From Smithella sp. (GTDB taxonomy: Bacteria; Desulfobacterota; Syntrophia; Syntrophales; Smithellaceae): a stretch of 14,909 nucleotides of DNA. The translations under genes were made by a program, and so were the position numbers. The stretch covers positions 1 to 14,909 of the forward strand of contig JAAZOZ010000272.1 of the NCBI GenBank assembly GCA_012797505.1, in the 5' to 3' direction. Below the pieces are notes generated by a model, which saw only the letters and a list, made by a program, of their open reading frames with translations, ran no database searches and was not told the DNA's origin. Shown here in pieces: positions 7,336-14,886 of this stretch (the stretch's first letter is position 1; each line of letters starts with the position of its first letter).

Positions 7336-7424
7336 ATTCAAGGGCGAAACGCAAAAGCCGATTGACACGGGGTTCAACTAAAACCATGGCCAATCGGTGA
7401 TGCTTTTGCCTTCCGCCCTTGAAT
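7336..7424 (-). promoter_or_regulatory. Long three-segment stem in the rpsO-pnp intergenic region, probable pnp leader control element
   Basis: Three nested exact pairings are visible. They are ATTCAAGGGCG (7336-7346) with CGCCCTTGAAT (7414-7424), 11 bp; GCAAAAGC (7351-7358) with GCTTTTGC (7402-7409), 8 bp; and CGATTG (7359-7364) with CAATCG (7391-7396), 6 bp. A symmetric 4/4 internal loop separates the first two, and a 5-base bulge on one side separates the last two. A small GGTT/AACC pairing (7371-7374 with 7382-7385) may cap the loop. On the transcript the stem begins 8 bases after the rpsO stop and ends 44 bases before the pnp ATG. There is no U run after it, so it is not a standard terminator. 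In E. coli a similar leader stem is cut by RNase III and then mediates PNPase autocontrol; that role here is inferred from position. Confidence 0.75.
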
Positions 7425-7432
7425 GGCTCGTG

Positions 7433-7699
7433 CTATTTCCTGAGACCCAGACGCTTGATTATATTTCTGTAGCGTTCCACATCATCTTCTTTGATATAAT
7501 TCAGCAATCTTCTTCTCTGGCCGACCAGCTTCAACAGACCGCGCCGGGAATGGTGATCTTTCTGGTGCGTCTTGAAATGCTCGGTCAGATATTCGATCCT
7601 CGCGCTCAACAGGGCAATCTGTACTTCGGGCGAACCGGTATCCTTCTCGTGAAGCCGGTAGTCTTCGATTAATGCTTTCCTCTTTTCCAAAGTTAACAC
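7433..7699 (-). CDS. rpsO: 30S ribosomal protein S15
   Basis: This 88-residue protein binds the central domain of 16S rRNA early in 30S assembly. It has the full S15 pattern: DTGSPEVQIALLSARI (20-35), HFKTHQKDHHSRRGLLKLVG (41-60) and the helix ending IIKRLGLRK. The start is GTG (7697-7699) with a strong GGAGG seven bases upstream, and no ATG exists near the N terminus. It lies 46 bases after truB. S15 represses its own translation in several bacteria through a leader structure. The short leader here shows no convincing pseudoknot by eye. Confidence 0.98.
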   Translation of the reverse strand: MLTLEKRKALIEDYRLHEKDTGSPEVQIALLSARIEYLTEHFKTHQKDHHSRRGLLKLVGQRRRLLNYIKEDDVERYRNIIKRLGLRK

Positions 7700-7745
7700 G
7701 TCAATTCCTCCCTATCAAAAGTATGTCCTTTTTTATGTTTGGCAC

Positions 7746-8684
7746 TCATGGATGCAAACGGTTGAATACTCTGAGCATCCTGGCAATCCGGGTCTTCCCG
7801 TTTAATTTCGCGATATCGCCCGACGGCATCTGCATTTCGGCCAGCGCCACCAGCTCGCCTTCGGGAGTGATGAACTTTATCATATCTCCCGCCGCAAGAA
7901 AAGGAAGAACATTGCCCCGCATCATCTCCGCGTCCGGCTGAAATCCGGCCCGCAGCCGGCCGGCCGCAGGTTCGCTGACTTCAACGGCCGCGGCAAAAGG
8001 CAGCGCCTGCGCCATCGGCAGCATTTTCTCCAGCAGCGCCGGCCGGGCCGCCGCCGCATCCTCTTCCAGAGGCGCGGCCATGTCTTCGGTGAAACAACCG
8101 CTTTGAAGCCTGCGCAATCCGGATAAACACGCGCCGCAGCCCAGCGCGCGGCCGGCATCGGCGCAGACCGTCCGGATGTATGTGCCTTTCGAGCAGGAAA
8201 TTTCAAAGGTCACGTGCGGATGGGCGATGCTCATTACGTCGAGAGCGAAGATTTCCACCTCGCGCGCCGCAACGTCCGGAAATTCTCCGGCCCGCGCATA
8301 TTTGTACAGGGGCCTGCCTTTGTGCTTCAGCGCCGAAAAGGCCGGCGGAACCTGTTGAATCCTGCCCGTCAGGCTCTGAAGCGCCGTCCGGATCTCCTCC
8401 TCGGAGGGGACAAGGTCCGATCTTCCGGTTTCCCTCCCCTGGATGTCCTGTGTATCCGTCTCGACGCCCAGCAGCAGGGTCGCCCGGTACCGTTTGCGGT
8501 CCGCCGTCAGAAACGGCGCCAGTTTGGTCGCCTCCCCAACGCAGACCGGCAGAACACCGGTGGCCAGGGGATCCAACGTACCGGTATGCCCGGCCTTTTT
8601 CGCGCCCAGGATCTTTTTGACCCGGCTCACGACATCGTGGGACGTCAGCCCGGCCGGTTTGTCAATCACCACGATTCCGTTCAT
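7746..8684 (-). CDS. truB: tRNA pseudouridine(55) synthase TruB
   Basis: This 312-residue enzyme converts U55 in the T-loop of tRNAs to pseudouridine. The N terminus MNGIVVIDKPAGLTSHDVV is the family signature. The catalytic Asp is Asp38 in GHTGTLDPLATGVL (32-45). Other family segments are FSALKHKGRPLYKYAR (about 117-132) and CSKGTYIRT (about 164-172). The C-terminal third is the PUA-like region. The length is close to that of the E. coli enzyme. Only six bases separate its ATG (8682-8684) from the nrnA stop, and no ribosome binding site is evident, so re-initiation after nrnA is likely. Confidence 0.97.
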   Translation of the reverse strand: MNGIVVIDKPAGLTSHDVVSRVKKILGAKKAGHTGTLDPLATGVLPVCVGEATKLAPFLTADRKRYRATLLLGVETDTQDIQGRETGRSDLVPSEEEIRTALQSLTGRIQQVPPAFSALKHKGRPLYKYARAGEFPDVAAREVEIFALDVMSIAHPHVTFEISCSKGTYIRTVCADAGRALGCGACLSGLRRLQSGCFTEDMAAPLEEDAAAARPALLEKMLPMAQALPFAAAVEVSEPAAGRLRAGFQPDAEMMRGNVLPFLAAGDMIKFITPEGELVALAEMQMPSGDIAKLNGKTRIARMLRVFNRLHP

Positions 8685-8690
8685 AAACGC

Positions 8691-9641
8691 TTATGTTTCT
8701 TTAACCGCTTGGAGCACCCGGGACTTGATCGTTTCCAGGTCGCCTTCGATCCGGCAGGCCGCCGCGTTGATGTGCCCTCCGCCTCCAAAGCGGCGGGCGA
8801 TTTTTTCCACGTTGACCCGGCCCTTGGACCGCAGGCTCAGCTTGAACTGTTTGGCGCCTGTTTGCGTGTAGAGCATCGCGATGTTGATTCCCTTCACCGT
8901 GCGGGGAATATCGATGAAACCGTCCGTGTGCTCCATCGACGCGCCCGTTTGCCGCAAATGCTCTTCCGTCACGGTCATGGACGCAATCCCGAGATCCAGA
9001 TCCATCTCCAGCGTTTCCAGAACGCGGGCCAAAAGCTGCAGTTTGGCCGGGGGATCGCTCTCGTAAATGTTTTCGGAAATCCACTGCGGATCGGCGCCGC
9101 CTTTCACCAGGTCGCCCGCCGCCCTGAGCGTCTCCTGGCGGGTGCTGGAATAGCGGAAACCGCCCGTGTCCGTCAAAATCGCCGCATAGAGGTTCGTGCA
9201 GATATCCCCGGTCATCACCGCGCGCATTTCGCGCATCAGCCGGTAGAGCAGCTCCCCCGTGGAGCTGGCCTTCGGGTCCAGCAGCCGAAGCGCGCAAAAC
9301 CCGCCGTTGGAAACATGATGGTCGATATTGATCAGGGTTGGAATGCGGGCCACGTCCGCCGCAATTTCCCCCACGCGTTCCAGTTCCGAACAATCCAGAA
9401 CAAAACCGACATCATACAGCTCCGGGCGGACCGGATCGTGAACGATGCGCTCCGCCCCCGGCAGAAAACGGTAGTGACCGGGCGTGGCGTCCTGGTTGCA
9501 GACGACCGCTTCCTTGCCCAGATCCGAAAGCAGGCGGCACAGGGCCAGCTCCGATCCCAGAGCGTCCCCGTCCAGCCGGACATGGGCCGTGATGAGAAAC
9601 CGCTTTCCCGAGGCAACGGCGGCAATAATATCCTTAATCAT
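8691..9641 (-). CDS. nrnA: Bifunctional oligoribonuclease / pAp phosphatase, DHH family (NrnA)
   Basis: This 316-residue DHH-DHHA1 phosphoesterase would degrade 2-5-nt RNA fragments and dephosphorylate 3'-phosphoadenosine 5'-phosphate. Metal-binding motifs are AHVRLDGDALGS (19-30), VLDCSELERVGE (81-92) and DHH at 107-109. The substrate-binding GGGGHINAAA motif of DHHA1 is at 286-295. The start chosen is the ATG at 9639-9641, which has an AGGAAG ribosome binding site at six bases and gives the standard N terminus. A longer in-frame reading to 9776 only overlaps rbfA. Its ATG overlaps the rbfA stop by eight bases (ATGATTAA). Here nanoRNase is co-expressed with PNPase, whose reactions leave short oligonucleotides. 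Confidence 0.93.
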   Translation of the reverse strand: MIKDIIAAVASGKRFLITAHVRLDGDALGSELALCRLLSDLGKEAVVCNQDATPGHYRFLPGAERIVHDPVRPELYDVGFVLDCSELERVGEIAADVARIPTLINIDHHVSNGGFCALRLLDPKASSTGELLYRLMREMRAVMTGDICTNLYAAILTDTGGFRYSSTRQETLRAAGDLVKGGADPQWISENIYESDPPAKLQLLARVLETLEMDLDLGIASMTVTEEHLRQTGASMEHTDGFIDIPRTVKGINIAMLYTQTGAKQFKLSLRSKGRVNVEKIARRFGGGGHINAAACRIEGDLETIKSRVLQAVKET

Positions 9642-9993
9642 GGGTTTCTTCCTGTTGGGCGATTTGCGCCAGCAGCCGTTCGATGCGGTTGCCGTAGCCG
9701 AAGGATTTATCGTGCACAAACAGAATCTCCGGCACAAAACGAAGCTGCAGGCGATGGCCCAGTTCCCGTCTGACAAATCCCCTGGCCCTGGTCAATCCCG
9801 CCATCATCTCTTCGTTTAATTCATCCTTGCCCATTTCGACAAAGTAAATCTTGGCGTTGCGCAGATCATCCGTCACCTTGACCGCCGTAATGGTCACGGC
9901 ATGCAGACGGGGATCTTTCACAGACCGAAGCAGAATGTCGGACATTTCCGCCATGATCAATTCGCCGACGCGATCCGCCCTTTTAAAATTCAT
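9634..9993 (-). CDS. rbfA: 30S ribosome-binding factor A
   Basis: This 119-residue KH-like protein is needed for late 30S maturation and 16S 5'-end processing, and for growth in the cold in species studied. Family features are RADRVGELIMAEMSDIL (5-21), DPRL (27-30), VTDDLRNAKIYF (40-51) and LRFVPEILFVHD (84-95). The ATG at 9991-9993 lies inside the end of ylxP (11-base overlap), with AAGG eight bases upstream. The C-terminal tail after residue 108 is short and polar. The stop is shared with the start of nrnA. Confidence 0.97.
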   Translation of the reverse strand: MNFKRADRVGELIMAEMSDILLRSVKDPRLHAVTITAVKVTDDLRNAKIYFVEMGKDELNEEMMAGLTRARGFVRRELGHRLQLRFVPEILFVHDKSFGYGNRIERLLAQIAQQEETHD

Positions 9994-10321
9994 CGTACTT
10001 GCCTTTTACCCAGGAGGCCGCCTCTGTGAAATCGGAAACCGCCATCATTTCCACCTTTGTGTCGATCACATCCGCCACGTTCAACTCTTCGATAAAGCGC
10101 AGCAGGTGATCGACCTTGCCGCTGATGAAACGCGATTCATTGCCGGTCATCGCAAACCCGATCCGGGCAAACTGATGATCATCCAGTTGCCCCACCTGGG
10201 CAATGGAAACGTTAAATTCATTCTGGACGCGTTTGATTACTTTATTCAAAACGCTCCGTTTCGCCTTTAAAGAACCGGATGCCGGAATCCTCAGAACAAT
10301 CCATCCGTAGCCGATAATCAT
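9983..10321 (-). CDS. ylxP: YlxP-like DUF503 protein
   Basis: This 112-residue member of the DUF503 family is recognised by its start MIIGYGWIVLRIPASGSLKAKR and the pattern FNVSIAQVGQLDDHQFARIGFA (36-57). The family is common between infB and rbfA in Firmicutes and deltaproteobacteria. A role in ribosome biogenesis or RNA binding has been suggested from this context, but the biochemical function is not established to my knowledge. It starts 12 bases after the infB stop with AAGG upstream and overlaps rbfA by 11 bases, which points to coupled, roughly equal expression with the ribosome maturation factor. Confidence 0.88.
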   Translation of the reverse strand: MIIGYGWIVLRIPASGSLKAKRSVLNKVIKRVQNEFNVSIAQVGQLDDHQFARIGFAMTGNESRFISGKVDHLLRFIEELNVADVIDTKVEMMAVSDFTEAASWVKGKYDEF

Positions 10322-10333
10322 CGCCGACCTTTG

Positions 10334-12928
10334 CTACAATTTTCTTTCCAGGGTCTCCGTGATATACGATTCGATCACATCCCCCACATGGATGTCGTTA
10401 TAGCTTTCAATGCCGATGCCGCAATCGAAGCCGGCCAGCACCTCCCGGGCATCGTCCTTGAATCGCTTCAAGGAAAGGATTTTTCCGTCAAAAACCGCCA
10501 CGCTGTCGCGAACCAGTTTGATGCCGGCCGTGCGGGTGATTTTGCCGTCCGTCACATGGCAGCCGGCAATGATGCCCACCTTGGGCACGCGGAAAAGTTC
10601 ACGGACTTCGGCGCGGCCCTGGACCACTTCGCGGTATTCCGGCTCCAGAAGGCCCTCCATCGCCGCCTTCATGTCGGCAATCACATTGTAAATAATATCG
10701 TAGAGCTTGATTTCCACGCCTTCCTGCCCCGCCAGATCGCTCACGCGGCTGTCCGGACGAACATTGAAGCCGATCACAATGGCATTGGAGGCGGAAGCCA
10801 GCATAATATCCGTTTCGCTGATCGCGCCCGTTGAACTGTGAATCATCTTGATCTGTACGTCTTCGGTCGAAAGCTTCTTGAACGCGTCGGAGATTGCTTC
10901 GATGGAGCCCTGCACGTCCGCTTTCACAATGACATTGAGGTCTTTCACGCCCTCCTTGATCTTCTGATACAGCTGCTCCAGCGTAATCTTGGAGGAAGCG
11001 GAAAGCTCCTTTTCACGCGTCTTGCGAACCCAGTAATCGGCGATGTTCCGGGCTTTCTTTTCATCCTCCACGCTGATGAATTCCGCGCCGGTCTGGGGAA
11101 CGCTGGAAAATCCGATGACTTCCACCGGCATGGCCGGTCCGGCCTCTTTTACGCGGCGCCCCTGATCGTTGATCATGGCCCGAACGCGGCCGGATTCCGT
11201 TTTGGAAACAAAGGCATCGCCCTCCCGGAGCGTTCCCTGCTGAATCAGCACCGTGGCCACCGGGCCGCGGCCGCGGTCCAGCTTGGCTTCAATAATGATG
11301 CCGCGCGCGGCCTGATCCGGATCGGCTTTGAGTTCCAGCACGTCCGCCTGCAGAAGAATCATCTCCAGAAGCTCCTCGATGCCGATTTTCTTTTTGGCCG
11401 AAACTTCGGTGAAAATCGTATCGCCGCCCCACTGTTCGGACAAAAGACCGTGTTCGGCCAGCGCCTGTTTGATCTGATCCGGATTGGCGCCCGGTTTGTC
11501 GATTTTATTGATGGCCACGATGATGGGCACGCCCGCCACCCGGGAGTGGTTGATGGCTTCCACCGTCTGGTCCATGACTCCGTCGTCCGCCGCCACCACC
11601 AGCACGACGATATCCGTCACCTGGGCGCCGCGCGCGCGCATGGCCGTAAAGGCTTCATGACCGGGGGTATCCAGAAAGACGATGTCGCGGTCATTGATAT
11701 GGACGTGATAGGCGCCGATGGCCTGCGTAATGCCGCCCGCTTCGCCGTCGATCACATGGGTCTGACGGATGGCGTCCAAAAGCGACGTTTTGCCGTGATC
11801 CACATGGCCCATGATGGTGACAATCGGGGCCCGCGGTTTGAGATTTTCTCCGGACGCCTGCGGCTTCAGCATCGAATCTTCAAATTCCATCTCCGCCCGT
11901 TCCACCTGGAAGCTGAATTCGGAAGCCACGAGCGAGGCAATATCAAAATCGATCGACTGGTTGATGGTGGCCATGACGCCCATTCCCATCAGTTTGTTGA
12001 TCACCTCGCCGGCCTTGACGCCCATCCTCTTGGCCAGTTCGCCGGTTGTAATCGTGTCTCCCACGCGAAGGCGCCTTTTGATGGCCTTGGGCACCGTAAT
12101 TTCGGTTTTTTTCATCTTGACGGGCGCGGATTTCCTGTCTTCGCGCCATTTGCTGAACACAACCTCCCGGTCGTCGTCGACCCGCTTTAATTTCTTATCA
12201 ATTTTCCGTTCAAGAATTTTGCGGCGCGGAACTTCTTTTTCATCGCCGATCAGGACTTCCACCGTCCCTTTGCCCTTTTTCTTGGGCTTCTCGAATTCTT
12301 TTTTGACGATTTTCTCCGGCGCCGGGGGCGCGAGCGCTTCGCCGGGCCTGGCGGGCGCCTTGGCCGGGATCTCTTTTTTCTCCTCCGCCCGAACGATTTT
12401 GTGGCGGGACATCATCGGCGGCCGGACCGGAAGAATCACCTGGGGCGCCTTGGGCTTCACCGGGGGCGCAGCCGGCGTCGGCTGCTCGGGCTTTGCTTCC
12501 ACAGCCGGTTCTTTCTCCGGCAGAACCGGACTTTCGGGCACCGTCGGTTTGGCGGCCTCCGCCGGCGCCGGTTTCCGTTCCCCCTCGACGGCTGCGGCCG
12601 CAGGCTGCTCCTCGAGCTTTGCTTTTTTTGCTCCGGCGGCTTCCCGTTCGGCCTTTTCGGCTTCCGGTTTTTCTTCTTTTTCCTCCGGCGTTTCTTCAAC
12701 CGGCGTCCGGACCGTACGGCGGCGGATTACCGTGGTTTTGATTCTTTCTTCCACAACCTGCCTGGGGGAGGTGGCCTGCAGGTCTTCCCTGATCCTTTCG
12801 ATTTCATGATCTTCCAGGGTGCTGGCGTGGGACTTGACCGTAATGCCTAACCTTTCCAGATGGGCAATCAGATCCTTATTTTCCAGACCAAGTTCCTTGG
12901 CCAACTCGTGAACTCGCTTTTTCGACAT
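10334..12928 (-). CDS. infB: Translation initiation factor IF-2
   Basis: This 864-residue GTPase brings initiator fMet-tRNA to the 30S subunit and promotes 50S joining. Residues 1-50 are an IF2_N domain. Residues 60-270 are a long Lys/Glu/Ala/Pro-rich linker, and a second IF2_N-like segment spans about 277-330. The G domain follows: G1 GHVDHGKT (374-381), G2 GGIT (398-401), G3 DTPGHE (420-425), G4 NKID (474-477), G5 SAKK (510-513). Domains II-IV reach the C terminus, with the fMet-tRNA binding C-terminal barrel ending DVIESYITETLERKL. The ATG at 12926-12928 has a GGGAG ribosome binding site. It lies 44 bases after nusA. The ylxR gene often found between nusA and infB is absent. Confidence 0.98.
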   Translation of the reverse strand: MSKKRVHELAKELGLENKDLIAHLERLGITVKSHASTLEDHEIERIREDLQATSPRQVVEERIKTTVIRRRTVRTPVEETPEEKEEKPEAEKAEREAAGAKKAKLEEQPAAAAVEGERKPAPAEAAKPTVPESPVLPEKEPAVEAKPEQPTPAAPPVKPKAPQVILPVRPPMMSRHKIVRAEEKKEIPAKAPARPGEALAPPAPEKIVKKEFEKPKKKGKGTVEVLIGDEKEVPRRKILERKIDKKLKRVDDDREVVFSKWREDRKSAPVKMKKTEITVPKAIKRRLRVGDTITTGELAKRMGVKAGEVINKLMGMGVMATINQSIDFDIASLVASEFSFQVERAEMEFEDSMLKPQASGENLKPRAPIVTIMGHVDHGKTSLLDAIRQTHVIDGEAGGITQAIGAYHVHINDRDIVFLDTPGHEAFTAMRARGAQVTDIVVLVVAADDGVMDQTVEAINHSRVAGVPIIVAINKIDKPGANPDQIKQALAEHGLLSEQWGGDTIFTEVSAKKKIGIEELLEMILLQADVLELKADPDQAARGIIIEAKLDRGRGPVATVLIQQGTLREGDAFVSKTESGRVRAMINDQGRRVKEAGPAMPVEVIGFSSVPQTGAEFISVEDEKKARNIADYWVRKTREKELSASSKITLEQLYQKIKEGVKDLNVIVKADVQGSIEAISDAFKKLSTEDVQIKMIHSSTGAISETDIMLASASNAIVIGFNVRPDSRVSDLAGQEGVEIKLYDIIYNVIADMKAAMEGLLEPEYREVVQGRAEVRELFRVPKVGIIAGCHVTDGKITRTAGIKLVRDSVAVFDGKILSLKRFKDDAREVLAGFDCGIGIESYNDIHVGDVIESYITETLERKL

Positions 12929-12972
12929 TCCCGAAACTCCCTCAAATAGAATGGTGGGGCCCTGAAAAAAAT

Positions 12973-14235
12973 TTATCCCTGTTGACGATCGCTTGTTTCC
13001 TCATCCAAAAGCCGAATGGCTTCGGCAATCCATTCCGTGGCGGTCTTTTCGCCGACGCCGGGAATCGCGGAAAGCGTTTCCGGCTCCATCGCCGCCAGCA
13101 TGGCGGCGCTTTTAATGCCCTGGGCAAAAAGCTTTTCCGCCATGGCCGGTCCGATGCCGGGCACCCGGGTCAACGACGCATAGGCATCCTCGTCCTTTTC
13201 GGCGGCCATGGTTTCACTCTTGACGTCAATCTTCCATCCGGTCAGCTTGACGGCCAGGCGAACATTCTGGCCGTTTTTGCCGATGGCCAGCGACAACTGG
13301 TCGTCGGGAACGATCACCGTCATCGCGCGGTTTTCCTCATCGATCAGCACCCGGTTGACTTTGGCGGGAGACAGGGCGCTGGAGACGAACTTTGCCGCGT
13401 CGTCGGTGTAGGGAATGATATCGATCTTTTCGCCGCGCAGCTCCTGAACAACGCTTTGCACGCGCGTCCCGCGCATTCCCACGCACGCGCCCACCGGATC
13501 AATGTCCTTATCCTTGGCCCTCACGGCGATCTTGCCGCGCTTGCCCGGCTCGCGGGCCACGCTGACGATTTCAATGAGCCCTTCGGAAATCTCCGGCACT
13601 TCCACTTCGAACAGGGCTTTCAGAAAAGCGGGGTGCGTGCGCGACAGGATGATCTGCGCGCCCTTCGTATTTTTCTTGACCTCGAAAAGATACGAGCGGA
13701 TGCGCTCTCCGCGCTTGTAGGTCTCGCGGTGAATCTGTTCCATGGGCGGCACCACGCCTTCGGCGCGCCCCAGATTGACGATAATATTGCCGCCTTCAAA
13801 CCGCTGAACAAACCCGTTGATCAATTCGCCCTTGCGGTCCTTGTATTCATCGTAAATATTGTCCCGTTCCGCATCCTTGACCCGCTGAATGATAATCTGC
13901 TTGGCCATCTGCACGGCGATGCGGCCGAAAGAACTGGTTTCTATTTTCATCCCCAGGGAGTCTCCCGGTTCCGCGCCTTCATCCAGGGTTCGCCGGGCTT
14001 CCTCATGAGCAATCTGCGTTTCGGGGTCAAGCACCTTGTCCACGACCGTCTTGAACTGGAAAACCTCTATTTCTCCGGCCTCGTCGTTATAATGGGCTTC
14101 AATATCCACATCCTGCCCCAGTTTTTTGCGCGCCGCCGTCAACATGGCCGCCTCCAGGGCTTCCGTGATAATCTGCTTGTCGATCCCCCTGTCCTTCCCC
14201 ATCTGCTCGATCAGACGTTTAAGGTCTTGCAACAT
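12973..14235 (-). CDS. nusA: Transcription termination/antitermination factor NusA
   Basis: This 420-residue RNA polymerase-binding factor controls pausing, intrinsic termination and rRNA antitermination. An N-terminal RNAP-binding domain (about 1-130) is followed by an S1 domain (about 135-200), KH1 with GMRG at 253-256 and KH2 with GKNG at 319-322. The C-terminal part (355-405) holds paired helix-hairpin-helix motifs, VPGIGPAMAEKLF (358-370) and IPGVGEKTATEWI (391-403). Enterobacterial NusA of about 495 residues has two acidic repeats at this end; here there is a single shorter HhH unit. The ATG at 14233-14235 has GGAGG nine bases upstream. It follows rimP after 62 bases. Confidence 0.98.
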   Translation of the reverse strand: MLQDLKRLIEQMGKDRGIDKQIITEALEAAMLTAARKKLGQDVDIEAHYNDEAGEIEVFQFKTVVDKVLDPETQIAHEEARRTLDEGAEPGDSLGMKIETSSFGRIAVQMAKQIIIQRVKDAERDNIYDEYKDRKGELINGFVQRFEGGNIIVNLGRAEGVVPPMEQIHRETYKRGERIRSYLFEVKKNTKGAQIILSRTHPAFLKALFEVEVPEISEGLIEIVSVAREPGKRGKIAVRAKDKDIDPVGACVGMRGTRVQSVVQELRGEKIDIIPYTDDAAKFVSSALSPAKVNRVLIDEENRAMTVIVPDDQLSLAIGKNGQNVRLAVKLTGWKIDVKSETMAAEKDEDAYASLTRVPGIGPAMAEKLFAQGIKSAAMLAAMEPETLSAIPGVGEKTATEWIAEAIRLLDEETSDRQQG

Positions 14236-14297
14236 TGATCCAATCCTCCCTTATTTCTCTCGCGGCTGCGGTTCTGTTCAGCTTGTCGGCGTTTTTT

Positions 14298-14783
14298 TCA
14301 CTCCGCAATGGCTGTATCCTCATCCACCAGATTGGCTTTGGCGATTTCGTCTTTCGGGATGCTGTAGCGCTTGTCCGCCATATCGATTCGAACAACCTTC
14401 CGGCCGTCTTCTTCCGTGTAATCGGCGAGCGTTCCCTGAAAATTCCTGATGCCTTCTATTTTACCATGAGTTCTGATTTTGACTTTGGCGCCCAGGAATT
14501 TCTCAAAATCCTGATCGCGCGAGATCGGACGATCCAGGCCCGGCGATGAAACTTCCAGCGTATAAGGCCCGCGGGACAGATCATGCACGTCCAGAATATC
14601 GCCCAGCTGGTTGCTGACATTGGTGCAGTCGTCCAGCGTGACGCCGCCTTCCTTGTCCAGGAAAAACCGGAAAACCCAGCGCGAATGCATTTTGACGCAT
14701 TCCACGTGAATCAGCTCCATGCCTTCCGAAAGGACGACCGGCTCGGCCAATTGCCATATTTTCTCTTTTAATTCATCGTACAT
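14298..14783 (-). CDS. rimP: Ribosome maturation factor RimP
   Basis: This 161-residue protein assists early 30S assembly. The N-terminal domain (about 1-80) includes EPVVLSEGMELIHVE (14-28) and DCTNVSNQLGDILD (52-65). The hallmark EVSSPGLDRP is at 77-86, and an SH3-like C-terminal domain spans about 87-161. The ATG at 14781-14783 is chosen because an AGGGAAG ribosome binding site lies about seven bases upstream and the protein then has the normal family length. An in-frame upstream reading to 14867 would run through a terminator-like hairpin. It is the first gene of the nusA-infB operon here. Confidence 0.95.
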   Translation of the reverse strand: MYDELKEKIWQLAEPVVLSEGMELIHVECVKMHSRWVFRFFLDKEGGVTLDDCTNVSNQLGDILDVHDLSRGPYTLEVSSPGLDRPISRDQDFEKFLGAKVKIRTHGKIEGIRNFQGTLADYTEEDGRKVVRIDMADKRYSIPKDEIAKANLVDEDTAIAE

Positions 14784-14796
14784 ATCCGTCTTCCCT

Positions 14797-14826
14797 GAAA
14801 ATAAAAAAGTGGGCGGGCGCCCACTT
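14797..14826 (-). terminator. Intrinsic terminator-like hairpin in the rimP leader
   Basis: The arms AAGTGGGC and GCCCACTT (14807-14826) pair perfectly over 8 bp around a 4-base loop. On the minus strand a run of T residues (TTTTTATTTT) follows directly. It ends about 14 bases before the rimP ATG, so it either ends a gene lying outside the window or attenuates the rimP operon. A flanking 6-bp pairing, CTGAAA with TTTCAG (14838-14843 with 14795-14800), encloses the hairpin and touches the ribosome binding site. Confidence 0.8.
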
Positions 14827-14857
14827 CTGCAAACAACTTTCAGTGATGGTTGAATGG

Positions 14858-14886
14858 CCTCTACCACACCCGAACAGCCAATGCAA
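14858..14886 (-). promoter_or_regulatory. Candidate sigma70-type promoter of the rimP-nusA-infB operon
   Basis: On the minus strand TTGCAT (14881-14886) and TAGAGG (14858-14863) are separated by exactly 17 bases. Each matches the consensus only partly. If used, transcription would begin near 14851 and give a leader of about 67 bases that contains the terminator-like hairpin. No other gene is visible between here and the window edge. Confidence 0.4.

Noticed and set aside
9642..9776. N-terminal extension of NrnA by 45 residues
   Set aside because: The extension lies wholly within rbfA in another frame and resembles no DHH protein. The ATG at 9639-9641 has a good ribosome binding site and the standard N terminus.
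12133..12770. Repetitive Lys/Glu/Ala/Pro coding in infB as a possible tandem repeat or recombination scar
   Set aside because: Low-complexity linkers between the N domain and G domain are normal for IF-2 and the reading frame is intact.
14784..14867. N-terminal extension of RimP by 28 residues
   Set aside because: It would be translated through the terminator hairpin and candidate leader. The internal ATG has a strong ribosome binding site and gives the normal family length.
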